A stretch of 5,315 nucleotides of DNA. It comes from Pleurocapsa sp. MO_226.B13. GTDB lineage: Bacteria; Cyanobacteriota; Cyanobacteriia; Cyanobacteriales; Xenococcaceae. The first letter of the stretch is position 1, and the number at the start of each line of letters is the position of its first letter. The stretch lies in the NCBI GenBank assembly GCA_030064795.1, contig JASJEI010000532.1:1-5315 (forward strand). Direction: 5' to 3'. Of this stretch, positions 1 through 5,315 are shown piece by piece. The position numbers were made by a program, and so were the translations under genes. Below the pieces are notes generated by a model that worked only from the letters and a program-made list of their open reading frames with translations, searched no databases and was not told the DNA's origin.

Positions 1-165
1 CATGCCTGTCAGGCGTGCGTGACCGAAAGTAAGGCGCATAGTTCGCCGCAACTAATCCTTTAGGGCGTACATGCGGAATTACGCCTTTGTCTTGCGCCGT
101 AAGACGGCGCGGGGTCGTTTATCCCTTTATACCCGGAGGGTGCGAATGGGGGCACCGCTTGTCTG
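1..165. repeat. GC-rich, hairpin-rich intergenic element (possible dispersed repeat)
   Basis: No convincing coding sequence is seen here. By hand count positions 1-160 are 92/160 G+C (about 57%), well above the genes sampled (about 48% in cruA, about 32% in the last gene). The stretch is packed with short inverted repeats: GCCTG/CAGGC at 4-8 and 10-14, CCGCA/TGCGG at 46-50 and 72-76, GGCGT/ACGCC at 64-68 and 81-85, GCGCCGT/ACGGCGC at 94-100 and 104-110, and GGTGC/GCACC at 139-143 and 152-156. No T-run follows the strongest hairpin on either strand, so it does not look like an intrinsic terminator. The composition and structure suggest a dispersed intergenic repeat of the kind common in cyanobacteria. 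That assignment is inference, since only one copy is in view. Confidence 0.4.
94..110. repeat. Perfect 7-bp inverted repeat with AAG spacer
   Basis: GCGCCGT at 94-100 and ACGGCGC at 104-110 are exact reverse complements separated by AAG. All but four of the 14 arm bases are G or C, so the stem would be stable, although the three-base loop is tight. It is the strongest hairpin of the GC-rich element. Neither strand has a following T-run. Its role is unknown. Confidence 0.6.
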
Positions 166-170
166 TACAG

Positions 171-235
171 TCATTGGTCATTTCTCCTCTGCTTCCTCTG
201 TTCCCCTAACTTCCTCGTTCCTCGTTCTGGCTTCC
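171..235. repeat. Pyrimidine-rich tract with heptamer duplications, downstream of yvcK
   Basis: This stretch is strongly C/T-rich on the plus strand and A/G-rich in the yvcK direction. It contains two exact tandem copies of CCTCGTT (213-219, 220-226) and, at its left end, TCATTGG followed by TCATTTC (171-184). Tandem heptamers are a known class of short repeat (STRR-like) in cyanobacterial intergenic DNA. It lies between the yvcK stop and the GC-rich element and would be the 3' untranslated part of a yvcK transcript. No terminator hairpin with a U-run is visible. Confidence 0.4.
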
Positions 236-1585
236 TCAAATCTTTGGTTGCCATTTGCCACTATACCAACGCAGCAAAACTCTAGCTAGTTGACTAGAAC
301 TATGACGAACGTGACCTTTGATGGGGTCTTCTTCCATAACGTTTGCCATGACTATGCGACGATTGAGTTTAGCGATTTCTGTTCGGTCTAAGTATACAGG
401 ATGAGAATTTTCTTGGGCATATCGTTTTAAGGATACTGGACTGGGAGGCTTGCGATGAACCAATACAGCATCAAATAATTTTTGTTTACCTACACGGTCT
501 ATTGCCCGAATATGATCGGCAACGCTATAACCTTCGGTTTCTCCTGGTTGGGTCATAATATTGCAGACATAAATCCGAGGAACATCCGCTTTGGCGATCG
601 CATTTCTAATTTCAGGAACTAAAAGATTGGGAATAATACTAGTGTAAAGACTACCAGGCCCGATGATAATATACTCTGCTTCTTTAATTGCTTTGACTGC
701 TGCGGGAAGTGCGGGGGGGTTAGCTGGCATACAGCCAATATTTTTGATTTTGCCTCCTGCTTGGGGAATATTGGATTCGCCTTCAATTAATCTACCATCA
801 TCCATTTCTGCCCACAGACTGACATCACTTAGGGTTGCAGGCAAGACTTTACCGCTAATTGCCAACACTTTCGAGCTTGCAGCTACCGCCTGTTCTAGAT
901 CGCCAGTAATTTCGCTCATGACAGTTAAGAATAGGTTGCCAAAGCTGTGTCCGACCAAACCAGTGCCAGCTTCAAAACGATACTGAAATAATTCTGTCAG
1001 TAATTCTTCTTCGTCTGCGAGGGCCGCAATACAGTTACGAATATCTCCAGGGGGTAATACTCCGATCTCTCTTCTTAACCGCCCAGAAGATCCTCCATCA
1101 TCGGCTACAGTGACGATCGCGGTAATGTTGCTACTATAATCTTTTAGACCGCGCAATAGGGTTGATAGACCAGTTCCACCACCCACCACGACAATTTTTG
1201 TACCGCGATTGAGACGACGACGGTTTAATAACATATCGACTAGCTGTTTGTCTTTGTCTACTCCCAAGACATCGGTGATTGAGCCGACAGTACGAGATTG
1301 TCCCCAAAAAATGAGAAAAATCCCTGCGATCAAAACTAAGGGGCCAGAAATGTAGCTAGGAATAATCCTAGTCAAAAATTCTAAAAACTGGGAAGTCCAA
1401 GATAACAAACGATAAATTGGTGTCAGCTTGCTCCAAATGGCAGTTCCAACAACCGCCAAGATAAAACCACTCGCGCTCATCAGTAGCCAACGCTTGATAA
1501 ATAGTCCAGGGGAGAGCCACTTGAAGAATCTATTAGGATTGCGACTACGAATATTTTTTTTGCCAGGGAAAGATGAATTTTTCAT
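236..1585 (-). CDS. yvcK: YvcK-family protein (gluconeogenesis factor type), membrane-anchored
   Basis: 449-residue protein of the YvcK/CofD-like superfamily. In Bacillus, YvcK binds UDP-sugars and is needed for growth on gluconeogenic carbon sources and for normal wall synthesis and cell shape. The enzymatic relative CofD transfers phospholactate in F420 synthesis, but this protein looks like the regulatory YvcK branch. Visible features are a basic N-terminus (residues 1-33), two hydrophobic segments at about 34-51 and 78-95, and then the Rossmann-like domain from about 129. That domain has GGGTG at 135-139, [11 protein letters not shown] at 161-171, GHSFGN at 212-217, IGPGSLYTS at 308-316 and [10 protein letters not shown] at 341-350. 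All family motifs appear intact. The two membrane segments are absent from the Bacillus protein and suggest that the domain is tethered at the inner face of the plasma membrane. The ATG at 1583-1585 was chosen because it gives the full membrane region. There is no clear Shine-Dalgarno. The gene is divergent from ruvC and likely transcribed alone. The family is certain; the physiological role here is inferred. Confidence 0.95.
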   Translation of the reverse strand: MKNSSFPGKKNIRSRNPNRFFKWLSPGLFIKRWLLMSASGFILAVVGTAIWSKLTPIYRLLSWTSQFLEFLTRIIPSYISGPLVLIAGIFLIFWGQSRTVGSITDVLGVDKDKQLVDMLLNRRRLNRGTKIVVVGGGTGLSTLLRGLKDYSSNITAIVTVADDGGSSGRLRREIGVLPPGDIRNCIAALADEEELLTELFQYRFEAGTGLVGHSFGNLFLTVMSEITGDLEQAVAASSKVLAISGKVLPATLSDVSLWAEMDDGRLIEGESNIPQAGGKIKNIGCMPANPPALPAAVKAIKEAEYIIIGPGSLYTSIIPNLLVPEIRNAIAKADVPRIYVCNIMTQPGETEGYSVADHIRAIDRVGKQKLFDAVLVHRKPPSPVSLKRYAQENSHPVYLDRTEIAKLNRRIVMANVMEEDPIKGHVRHSSSQLARVLLRWYSGKWQPKI

Positions 1586-1734
1586 CTCAGTTTAAAAATG
1601 TTTGCTATCTACCAATGCCAAAGCCTTTATGATAAACATAAACTATTAACTATGAAATAACTCAACAAATTGCAACAACTATTAATGCCCTCAAACCAAA
1701 TAATTAAGCAAGCGCGAGATATATTTTGCCAGAG
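1586..1734. promoter_or_regulatory. Divergent yvcK/ruvC intergenic region
   Basis: This AT-rich gap must hold the start signals for both divergent genes. In the yvcK direction a TTGGCA with a 17-base spacer to TTTTTA can be read just upstream of its ATG. That would put the transcript start almost on the start codon, so I give it little weight. No convincing -35/-10 pair is seen for ruvC. A small hairpin TTTATG-ATAAA-CATAAA lies at 1626-1642, and a near-exact heptamer pair AACTATT AACTATG lies at 1641-1654. Neither gene has a strong Shine-Dalgarno, which is common in cyanobacteria. Confidence 0.35.
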
Positions 1735-2214
1735 ATGAAGATTAAAATCTTAGGATTAGACCCAGGTATAGCTATTTTAGGATTTGGCACAATTATCTGT
1801 CAGCATTCGGATTTAGTGGAGTTAGATGATTTTGGGGTAATTAAAACTAAAGCCAAAACTTCACTAGGCGATCGCCTTTGTACTATTTATGACGATCTGC
1901 ATACTCTAATTGACGAAATTAAGCCCGATTTGGTGGCAATCGAAAAATTATTTTTTTATCGGATGAGTCATACTATTACTGTGGCTCAAGCAAGAGGAGT
2001 ACTGATGTTAGTTTTGAGTCAGACTAGTCTGTCTTATGTCGAATATACGCCACCAGAAATTAAAAAAGCTCTAACTGGATATGGCAACGCGCCTAAAATT
2101 GAAGTCCAGGAAGCGGTGGCGAGAGAACTGTCTCTAGATTTTATCCCTTGTCCTGATGATGCTGCTGATGGTAAGAGCGATCGCTCTTACCGCTTGGTTT
2201 CACCAAAACAATAA
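1735..2214 (+). CDS. ruvC: Holliday junction resolvase RuvC, C-terminus frameshifted
   Basis: RuvC is the endonuclease of the RuvABC complex. It cuts Holliday junctions symmetrically during recombination and repair, as a Mg2+-dependent homodimer. From the ATG at 1735 the product has 159 residues. The four acidic catalytic residues of the RNase H-like fold are visible: D9 in LGLDPG, E70 in VAIEKLFF, and D142 and D145 in DDAAD. The body ([34 protein letters not shown]) is normal for the family. A TTG at 1726 would add three residues (MPE), but ATG is preferred because family members usually start a few residues before LGLDPG. After G146 the sequence becomes [13 protein letters not shown], unlike the family. 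The +1 frame from 2177 reads [13 protein letters not shown] and stops at 2216-2218, which matches the usual DAADGLAIALTAW-type ending. The last helix is therefore lost by a one-base slip inside a palindrome. The product may be impaired, or the sequence may contain an error. Confidence 0.92.
   Translation: MKIKILGLDPGIAILGFGTIICQHSDLVELDDFGVIKTKAKTSLGDRLCTIYDDLHTLIDEIKPDLVAIEKLFFYRMSHTITVAQARGVLMLVLSQTSLSYVEYTPPEIKKALTGYGNAPKIEVQEAVARELSLDFIPCPDDAADGKSDRSYRLVSPKQ
2170..2191. repeat. 22-bp perfect palindrome centred on HIP1, at the ruvC frameshift
   Basis: The left arm GGTAAGA (2170-2176) and right arm TCTTACC (2185-2191) are exact reverse complements flanking GCGATCGC (2177-2184). The palindrome sits in the codons just after the catalytic DAAD of RuvC. 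Four bases (2173-2176) occupy the place where the reading frame needs three. The left arm is thus both the site of the frame slip and a perfect copy of the opposite arm. This points to intramolecular templating as the origin. Confidence 0.9.
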
Positions 2215-2225
2215 TTAGTAATCAA

Positions 2226-2459
2226 TCAGCCAAGTATAGTCCAAGCGTGGGCGATCAATTCGCTCAACCACTTTCTGCGGTCTAAATCTAGCAGGCGATC
2301 GTCTCGAAGCACATCTGCGGTCAAATCTTCTAGAGATTGTCCCTGTCGGCGAGCTATTTGCACTACGCCAGCGATCGCGGTAGCGATAATTTCTTCATTG
2401 ACGGAACTATTTCTTAGTGCCAATATTTCCTCTGTATTGGTTGGGATGGGATAATCCAT
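2226..2459 (-). CDS. Small conserved-type hypothetical protein, 77 residues
   Basis: I cannot name a function. The 77-residue product is acidic to neutral, soluble and looks all-helical, with no signal peptide, membrane segment or cysteine. Recognisable segments are an N-terminal TNTEEILALRNSSV (about residues 7-20), a central IATAIAGVVQIARRQGQSLEDL (about 25-46) and a C-terminal DDRLLDLDRRKWLSELIAHAW (about 53-73). The alternation of hydrophobic and charged residues argues for a genuine protein rather than a chance frame. From memory, it resembles small uncharacterised proteins that are widespread in cyanobacteria. The ATG at 2457-2459 is the only sensible start. There is no clear Shine-Dalgarno. 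It converges on ruvC, with the stop codons 11 bases apart, so the two transcripts probably overlap. It is divergent from the cruA-like gene. A HIP1 site lies inside it at 2371-2378. Confidence 0.82.
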   Translation of the reverse strand: MDYPIPTNTEEILALRNSSVNEEIIATAIAGVVQIARRQGQSLEDLTADVLRDDRLLDLDRRKWLSELIAHAWTILG

Positions 2460-2626
2460 AGATGGGGTGTTAGGTTTTGTGAAAGATAGTTACTGGCTAT
2501 TTACCAAGATTGATTTTTATCTCAATTTTGGTGGCAAAAATTCATAGCCCCGCAAGTTTAACCTAAGACTATTCAAATTGACTTTAGTTTTAAGGCTTCT
2601 TCAGCATAAATTCATAATTTTTTTAG
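2460..2626. promoter_or_regulatory. Divergent intergenic region upstream of the cruA-like gene
   Basis: This gap should contain the promoters of the 77-residue protein gene (minus) and of the cruA-like gene (plus). TTGACT at 2578-2583 resembles a -35 box. The best -10-like hexamers downstream, CATAAA at 2605-2610 and CATAAT at 2613-2618, are 21 and 29 bases away, so no standard pair can be claimed. The cruA-like ATG is preceded by a T-run and has no Shine-Dalgarno. A separate hairpin lies at 2503-2532. Confidence 0.35.
2503..2532 (+). repeat. 11-bp stem hairpin upstream of the cruA-like gene
   Basis: Positions 2503-2513 pair with 2522-2532 around an 8-base loop (TTTTTATC). All eleven pairs form if one G-T (G-U in RNA) at 2508/2527 is allowed. 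Read as plus-strand RNA the stem is unbroken; as minus-strand RNA the same pair becomes a C-A mismatch, so the structure favours the plus strand. It sits about 95 bases before the cruA-like start codon. It could be an operator or a leader structure, or it could be chance. No following T-run marks it as a terminator. Confidence 0.45.
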
Positions 2627-4603
2627 ATGAAAGAATTACTCTATAAAGAAATTCCTACTCCCGACCTAGCAGCAGTTCGCAATTGGTTACAAAATACTTG
2701 GCAATCCCAACAAGGAACAAAAATCATTACCCCCGATGGAATTCGTCTCCAGTTTGCTGGAGTAGAAAGCGAGCTATCTATCTTTGTCTGGCAGCTACAA
2801 CGCACTACCTATCTCAAAATATTTCAATGGGGAAACAAATCAATCCCTGGGGCAAAACAGATTCAACAACAGTTGATCGCAGCGATTCGTAGCGCATTTC
2901 CCCCACTATATCCCGTTCCTCCAGAAATAGATCTCTCACAACAGTCTATTTTTGAAGCTTTAAGCGATGCCTATCCTCAAACAGTACACTTTTTTCAGAA
3001 AATGCCTAACGGCGAATACGACCTCAATCGGGTTTATTGGTGGGAAAAACGTTGGCGCGATAGCGTCAATCATCCCCAAAAACCAAAGCAAGTGATTTTT
3101 CCCAGCGATTTTCATGCCGATTCTACTCCAGAATACGACCTGATTTATGTAGGTGGTGCCTTGGGAGTAATTCATGCTGCGGTAATGGCACAAAAGGGTT
3201 ATCGAGTACTTTTAATCGAGAGATTGCCCTTCGGTAAAATGAACCGCGAGTGGAATATCTCCCGTGATGAGTTTCAAAGTTTGATTAATCTGGGTTTATT
3301 TACCCCGAAAGAGTTTGAAGCGGTAATTGCTACCGAATATGTCGATGGTTTTAGTAAGTTTTTTGATGCTTATAACCCACCCCATCTCAAGGCTGCGGTG
3401 TTGCATACCCCCAAAGTATTAAATGTGGCAATTGATGCGGAGAAACTACTGCGTTTTTGTGGAAATAAACTGCTTCAGGCGGGGGGAGAGATCTGGGATG
3501 AGACAGAATTTAGCCGTGCTGATATTAGCAGTCGCCAAGTTACAGTTAAGTTGACTCATTTACCCACTCAAACTAATAAACAGGCAACAGCCAGACTCTT
3601 AATAGATGCTATGGGAACCGCTTCCCCCATTGCTTGGCAATTAAATGGCGGTCGTGCTTTTGACAGCGTATGTCCGACAGTAGGGGCAGTAATTGAGAGT
3701 GGCTTTGCTCCCGAAGTCTGGGACGAACAATATGGCGACGTTCTCAATTCCCATGGAGATATATCGAGGGGAAGACAACTAATTTGGGAATTATTTCCGG
3801 CTGGCAATGGAGAACTAACTTTTTACCTGTTCCACTATCATCAGGTACATCCCGATAACCCTGGTTCTCTACTGGAAATGTATGAGGACTTCTTTACTAT
3901 TTTGCCTGAGTATCGTCGTTGTGACATGGAACAATTAGTCTGGAAAAAGCCCACCTTTGGCTATATTCCCGGCCACTTTAGCACTAGTAGTAGCGATCGC
4001 ACTGTAGCTTTCGATCGCTTATTGGCAATTGGCGATGCTGCTTCGCTTCAGTCTCCTTTGATTTTTACTGGTTTTGGTTCGTTGGTACGCAACCTAGAGA
4101 GATTAACTACTCTTTTGGATACTGCCCTTCAACACGATTTGCTTTCGGCAAGCCATTTAAATCAAATTCGAGCCTATCAAAGCAATATTTCGGTCACTTG
4201 GCTATTTTCTAAAGGAATGATGGTGCCTACTGGAGAAATTTTGCCTCCTCAGCGAATTAACTCGATGTTGAATACCTTTTTTGGCTTGCTAGCGGATGAA
4301 CCCCTTGAAGTTGCCGATACTTTTATTAAAGACCGTACTGACTGGTTTACCTTTACTAGATTGGCTTTAATTGCTGCTCGCAAAAATCCCGCTCTTTTGG
4401 TCTGGATTTGGCAAATGGCAGGAAGCCAAGACATGATCCGCTGGTTGGGTTCGTATTTCTCCTTTAATCTAGATGCCCTGAGAAATTTGCTTTTGAGTAG
4501 TTGGTTTCCTAATTGGCTCAAACAATCTCAACCTTGGCTAGAAAAGCAAAATCCTGGTTTGTGGCTCAAGCTATTGAGTTTGAATTATCAATTGAGGGGT
4601 TAG
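2627..4603 (+). CDS. cruA: CruA-type lycopene cyclase / FAD-dependent oxidoreductase
   Basis: 658-residue flavoprotein that matches the CruA/CruP group of lycopene cyclases. These use bound FAD to cyclise the psi ends of lycopene into beta rings, giving gamma- or beta-carotene. Cyanobacterial CruA has been reported to carry bound chlorophyll a. Residues 1-168 form an N-terminal extension containing VYWWEKRWRDSV (136-147). The FAD-binding strand and turn follow at 171-199 (DLIYVGGALG, ending LLIER, with E198 at the ribose position). Next are the group-typical MNREWNISR (205-213), LLIDAMG (324-330), WELFPAG (387-393), and AIGDAASLQSP with TGFGSLVRNLERL (467-493), the second flavin motif. A helical C-terminal part runs from about 540 to 658. 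The full-length N-terminal region and the segment FFDAYNPPHLKAAVLHTPKVLNV (245-267) favour CruA over the shorter paralogue CruP, though I cannot exclude CruP. The ATG at 2627 lacks a Shine-Dalgarno. The gene is monocistronic by context. A HIP1 site is at 3993-4000. Confidence 0.85.
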   Translation: MKELLYKEIPTPDLAAVRNWLQNTWQSQQGTKIITPDGIRLQFAGVESELSIFVWQLQRTTYLKIFQWGNKSIPGAKQIQQQLIAAIRSAFPPLYPVPPEIDLSQQSIFEALSDAYPQTVHFFQKMPNGEYDLNRVYWWEKRWRDSVNHPQKPKQVIFPSDFHADSTPEYDLIYVGGALGVIHAAVMAQKGYRVLLIERLPFGKMNREWNISRDEFQSLINLGLFTPKEFEAVIATEYVDGFSKFFDAYNPPHLKAAVLHTPKVLNVAIDAEKLLRFCGNKLLQAGGEIWDETEFSRADISSRQVTVKLTHLPTQTNKQATARLLIDAMGTASPIAWQLNGGRAFDSVCPTVGAVIESGFAPEVWDEQYGDVLNSHGDISRGRQLIWELFPAGNGELTFYLFHYHQVHPDNPGSLLEMYEDFFTILPEYRRCDMEQLVWKKPTFGYIPGHFSTSSSDRTVAFDRLLAIGDAASLQSPLIFTGFGSLVRNLERLTTLLDTALQHDLLSASHLNQIRAYQSNISVTWLFSKGMMVPTGEILPPQRINSMLNTFFGLLADEPLEVADTFIKDRTDWFTFTRLALIAARKNPALLVWIWQMAGSQDMIRWLGSYFSFNLDALRNLLLSSWFPNWLKQSQPWLEKQNPGLWLKLLSLNYQLRG

Positions 4604-4755
4604 TGGTTGATTAACTTTGACAGCAAATTTCAGATGAATAGACTCAATTTTTTCCTACTACTTGCTAATTGCTGATTACTACTTTATTAGAGCTAATTCG
4701 TCTCATGACTAGAAGATTAACAGCTTAATCTTTTATTTATGAATTAGCTCTTAAA
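4604..4755. other. Convergent intergenic region between the cruA-like and dioxygenase genes
   Basis: This is an AT-rich gap between two stop codons. It holds a degenerate heptamer pair GCTAATT GCTGATT (4664-4677) and then the nested inverted repeats at 4689-4751. It contains no open frame worth calling. Because the genes converge, termination from both sides must occur in or near it. Confidence 0.6.
4689..4751. terminator. Nested inverted repeats, possible bidirectional terminator
   Basis: The outer arms AGAGCTAATTC (4689-4699) and GAATTAGCTCT (4741-4751) are exact reverse complements of 11 bp. Inside them, AAGATTAA (4713-4720) and TTAATCTT (4725-4732) form a perfect 8-bp stem with a CAGC loop. 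The inner stem is followed by TTATTTAT on the plus strand, which is weakly U-rich. The convergent location fits termination of both the cruA-like and the dioxygenase transcripts. The stems are AT-rich, and cyanobacteria often lack classical terminators, so a small mobile-repeat remnant is an alternative. AATTAGCT also recurs at 4754-4761 and TTAATCTT at 4763-4770, just inside the 3' end of the next gene. Confidence 0.45.
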
Positions 4756-5315
4756 TTAGCTATTAATCTTATAATTATTGACACCAAATACAATTTTGAG
4801 TATTAAACGATCTACTTTGCTTGGAGGAACTCCTTTGTGAAAACAGTAAGGATCTTCTGCAAAACCTAGACCAGCTTTTCCACATACAAACTTGAGAGCG
4901 TTACAACCATAGTAGTCGATAATATCTCGATCTGATTGTCCAGCGAAAAACGAGAGTTGATGAGTAAGTTTTTTGTTTTTATGACTCCCAAGTACGCAGA
5001 CATGAGAGCCATTCCAAATTTCGACATCGGTTAGGTAAAAAAAGAATTGTATAGAATGATAATCAATAAAATCGTAATGAAAAAATACCTGAGCAAAATC
5101 TAAGCGATCGCTCAATGATGCTTCTGTGGCATAACTCCACCAAAGTTTAGTCGATAAATGGACTGGCTTAGCTTTTAAGTATTTAGCAGCAATCTCTAAC
5201 AACTTAGGATCGCTTTCGATTTGTTTTACTGCTGGACAATCTTTAGCAACATCAAGATAATCACCAATAATAAAGGTCTCGTTGTATTTTTTCTCTGCTA
5301 TTTCTTTTTCTAGAT
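4756..5315 (-). CDS. PhyH-like Fe(II)/2-oxoglutarate dioxygenase, partial (start outside window)
   Basis: The frame is open from the window edge to the TAA at 4756-4758, giving 185 visible codons. A TTG at 5200-5202 could be taken as a start, but coding sequence clearly continues upstream of it (NETFIIGDYLDVAKDCPAVKQ at 5283-5221), so the gene is cut by the window end. The protein resembles the phytanoyl-CoA dioxygenase family, which uses Fe(II), O2 and 2-oxoglutarate to hydroxylate varied substrates. The metal ligands are visible as HYD (H codon 5077-5079, D codon 5071-5073) and the distal H in CFHKG (codon 4837-4839). An Arg ten residues later (codon 4807-4809) fits the 2-oxoglutarate carboxylate contact. 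FFYLTDVE followed by NGSHVCVLGSHK is typical of one PhyH subfamily. All catalytic residues are present, so an active enzyme is likely, but the substrate is unknown. The gene is AT-rich compared with cruA (57/180 versus 87/180 G+C in three sampled 60-base lines each), which may indicate acquisition by transfer. A HIP1 site is at 5104-5111. Confidence 0.85.
   Translation of the reverse strand, partial: LEKEIAEKKYNETFIIGDYLDVAKDCPAVKQIESDPKLLEIAAKYLKAKPVHLSTKLWWSYATEASLSDRLDFAQVFFHYDFIDYHSIQFFFYLTDVEIWNGSHVCVLGSHKNKKLTHQLSFFAGQSDRDIIDYYGCNALKFVCGKAGLGFAEDPYCFHKGVPPSKVDRLILKIVFGVNNYKINS

Larger units (their letters stand above)
594..5111. repeat. Six HIP1 octamers (GCGATCGC)
   Basis: Exact copies start at 594, 1868, 2177, 2371, 3993 and 5104, all inside genes. 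A random 5.3-kb sequence with equal base use would contain about 0.08. Such enrichment is a hallmark of many cyanobacterial genomes and is the main sequence-level evidence for the host group. Confidence 0.95.

Noticed and set aside
94..110. Intrinsic terminator for yvcK
   Set aside because: The stem is good, but no T-run follows on either strand and it lies more than 120 bases past the stop codon.
71..289. Plus-strand open frame of 72 codons at the left edge
   Set aside because: It runs through the hairpin-rich element and the pyrimidine tract and then overlaps the 3' end of yvcK on the opposite strand. The product is Arg/Ser-rich with no domain. It looks like a chance translation of repeat DNA.
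663..986. Plus-strand open frame antisense to yvcK
   Set aside because: It lies entirely inside the well-supported yvcK gene and has no recognisable protein features.
1726..1734. TTG at 1726 as the ruvC start
   Set aside because: It adds only MPE. The ATG at 1735 gives the usual short lead to LGLDPG and is a better start codon.
2170..2191. Programmed +1 frameshift in ruvC
   Set aside because: There is no slippery codon, rare codon or stop at the shift point. The hairpin lies on the shift site itself, not downstream as a stimulator would. Mutation or sequence error is simpler.
2683..4521. Several 69-90-codon open frames inside the cruA-like gene on both strands
   Set aside because: They are shadows of a long, motif-supported coding sequence. 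None has family features or plausible start signals.
4756..5202. Dioxygenase starting at the TTG at 5200-5202 as a complete 148-residue protein
   Set aside because: The frame stays open to the window edge and the upstream residues look like family sequence, so the gene is simply cut off.
1..5315. CRISPR array, insertion sequence, tRNA or rRNA
   Set aside because: There are no regularly spaced direct repeats, no transposase-like frame with terminal repeats, and no cloverleaf or rRNA-like sequence on either strand.

Overview
The window looks like a piece of a cyanobacterial chromosome. The palindromic octamer GCGATCGC (HIP1, the highly iterated palindrome of cyanobacteria) occurs six times in 5.3 kb, where about 0.08 would be expected by chance. 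The protein set also fits: a YvcK-family protein with a membrane-anchoring N-terminus, a short RuvC, a small conserved-looking protein of cyanobacterial type, and a CruA-type lycopene cyclase-like flavoprotein. Short tandem heptamers in the gaps and a GC-rich intergenic element are also common in filamentous and colonial cyanobacteria. I cannot assign a genus from this alone.

Layout. Positions 1-235 hold no convincing gene. They carry a GC-rich, hairpin-rich intergenic element (about 1-165), then a pyrimidine-rich tract that runs to the yvcK stop. yvcK (236-1585, minus) and ruvC (1735-2214, plus) diverge from a short AT-rich gap. A 77-residue protein (2226-2459, minus) converges on ruvC with only 11 bases between the stop codons. 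That small gene diverges from the cruA-like gene (2627-4603, plus) across a 167-bp gap that contains a strong hairpin. The cruA-like gene converges on a dioxygenase-like gene (4756 to beyond 5315, minus), whose start lies outside the window. Nested inverted repeats fill the gap between those two.

The genes do not form one pathway. No two neighbours in the same direction could be an operon, because strands alternate gene by gene. The individual roles are sugar-nucleotide sensing or cell-envelope homeostasis (YvcK), Holliday junction resolution (RuvC), carotenoid cyclisation (CruA-like), and an Fe(II)/2-oxoglutarate hydroxylation of unknown substrate (PhyH-like).

The most notable observation is in ruvC. 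Directly after the catalytic DAAD motif the reading frame slips by one base inside a perfect 22-bp palindrome centred on a HIP1 site. The shifted frame encodes the expected RuvC C-terminus ([13 protein letters not shown], then stop). The pattern fits a quasipalindrome-templated +1 mutation, or a sequencing or assembly error at a hairpin. I see no CRISPR array, insertion sequence, tRNA, rRNA or recognisable new multi-gene system.
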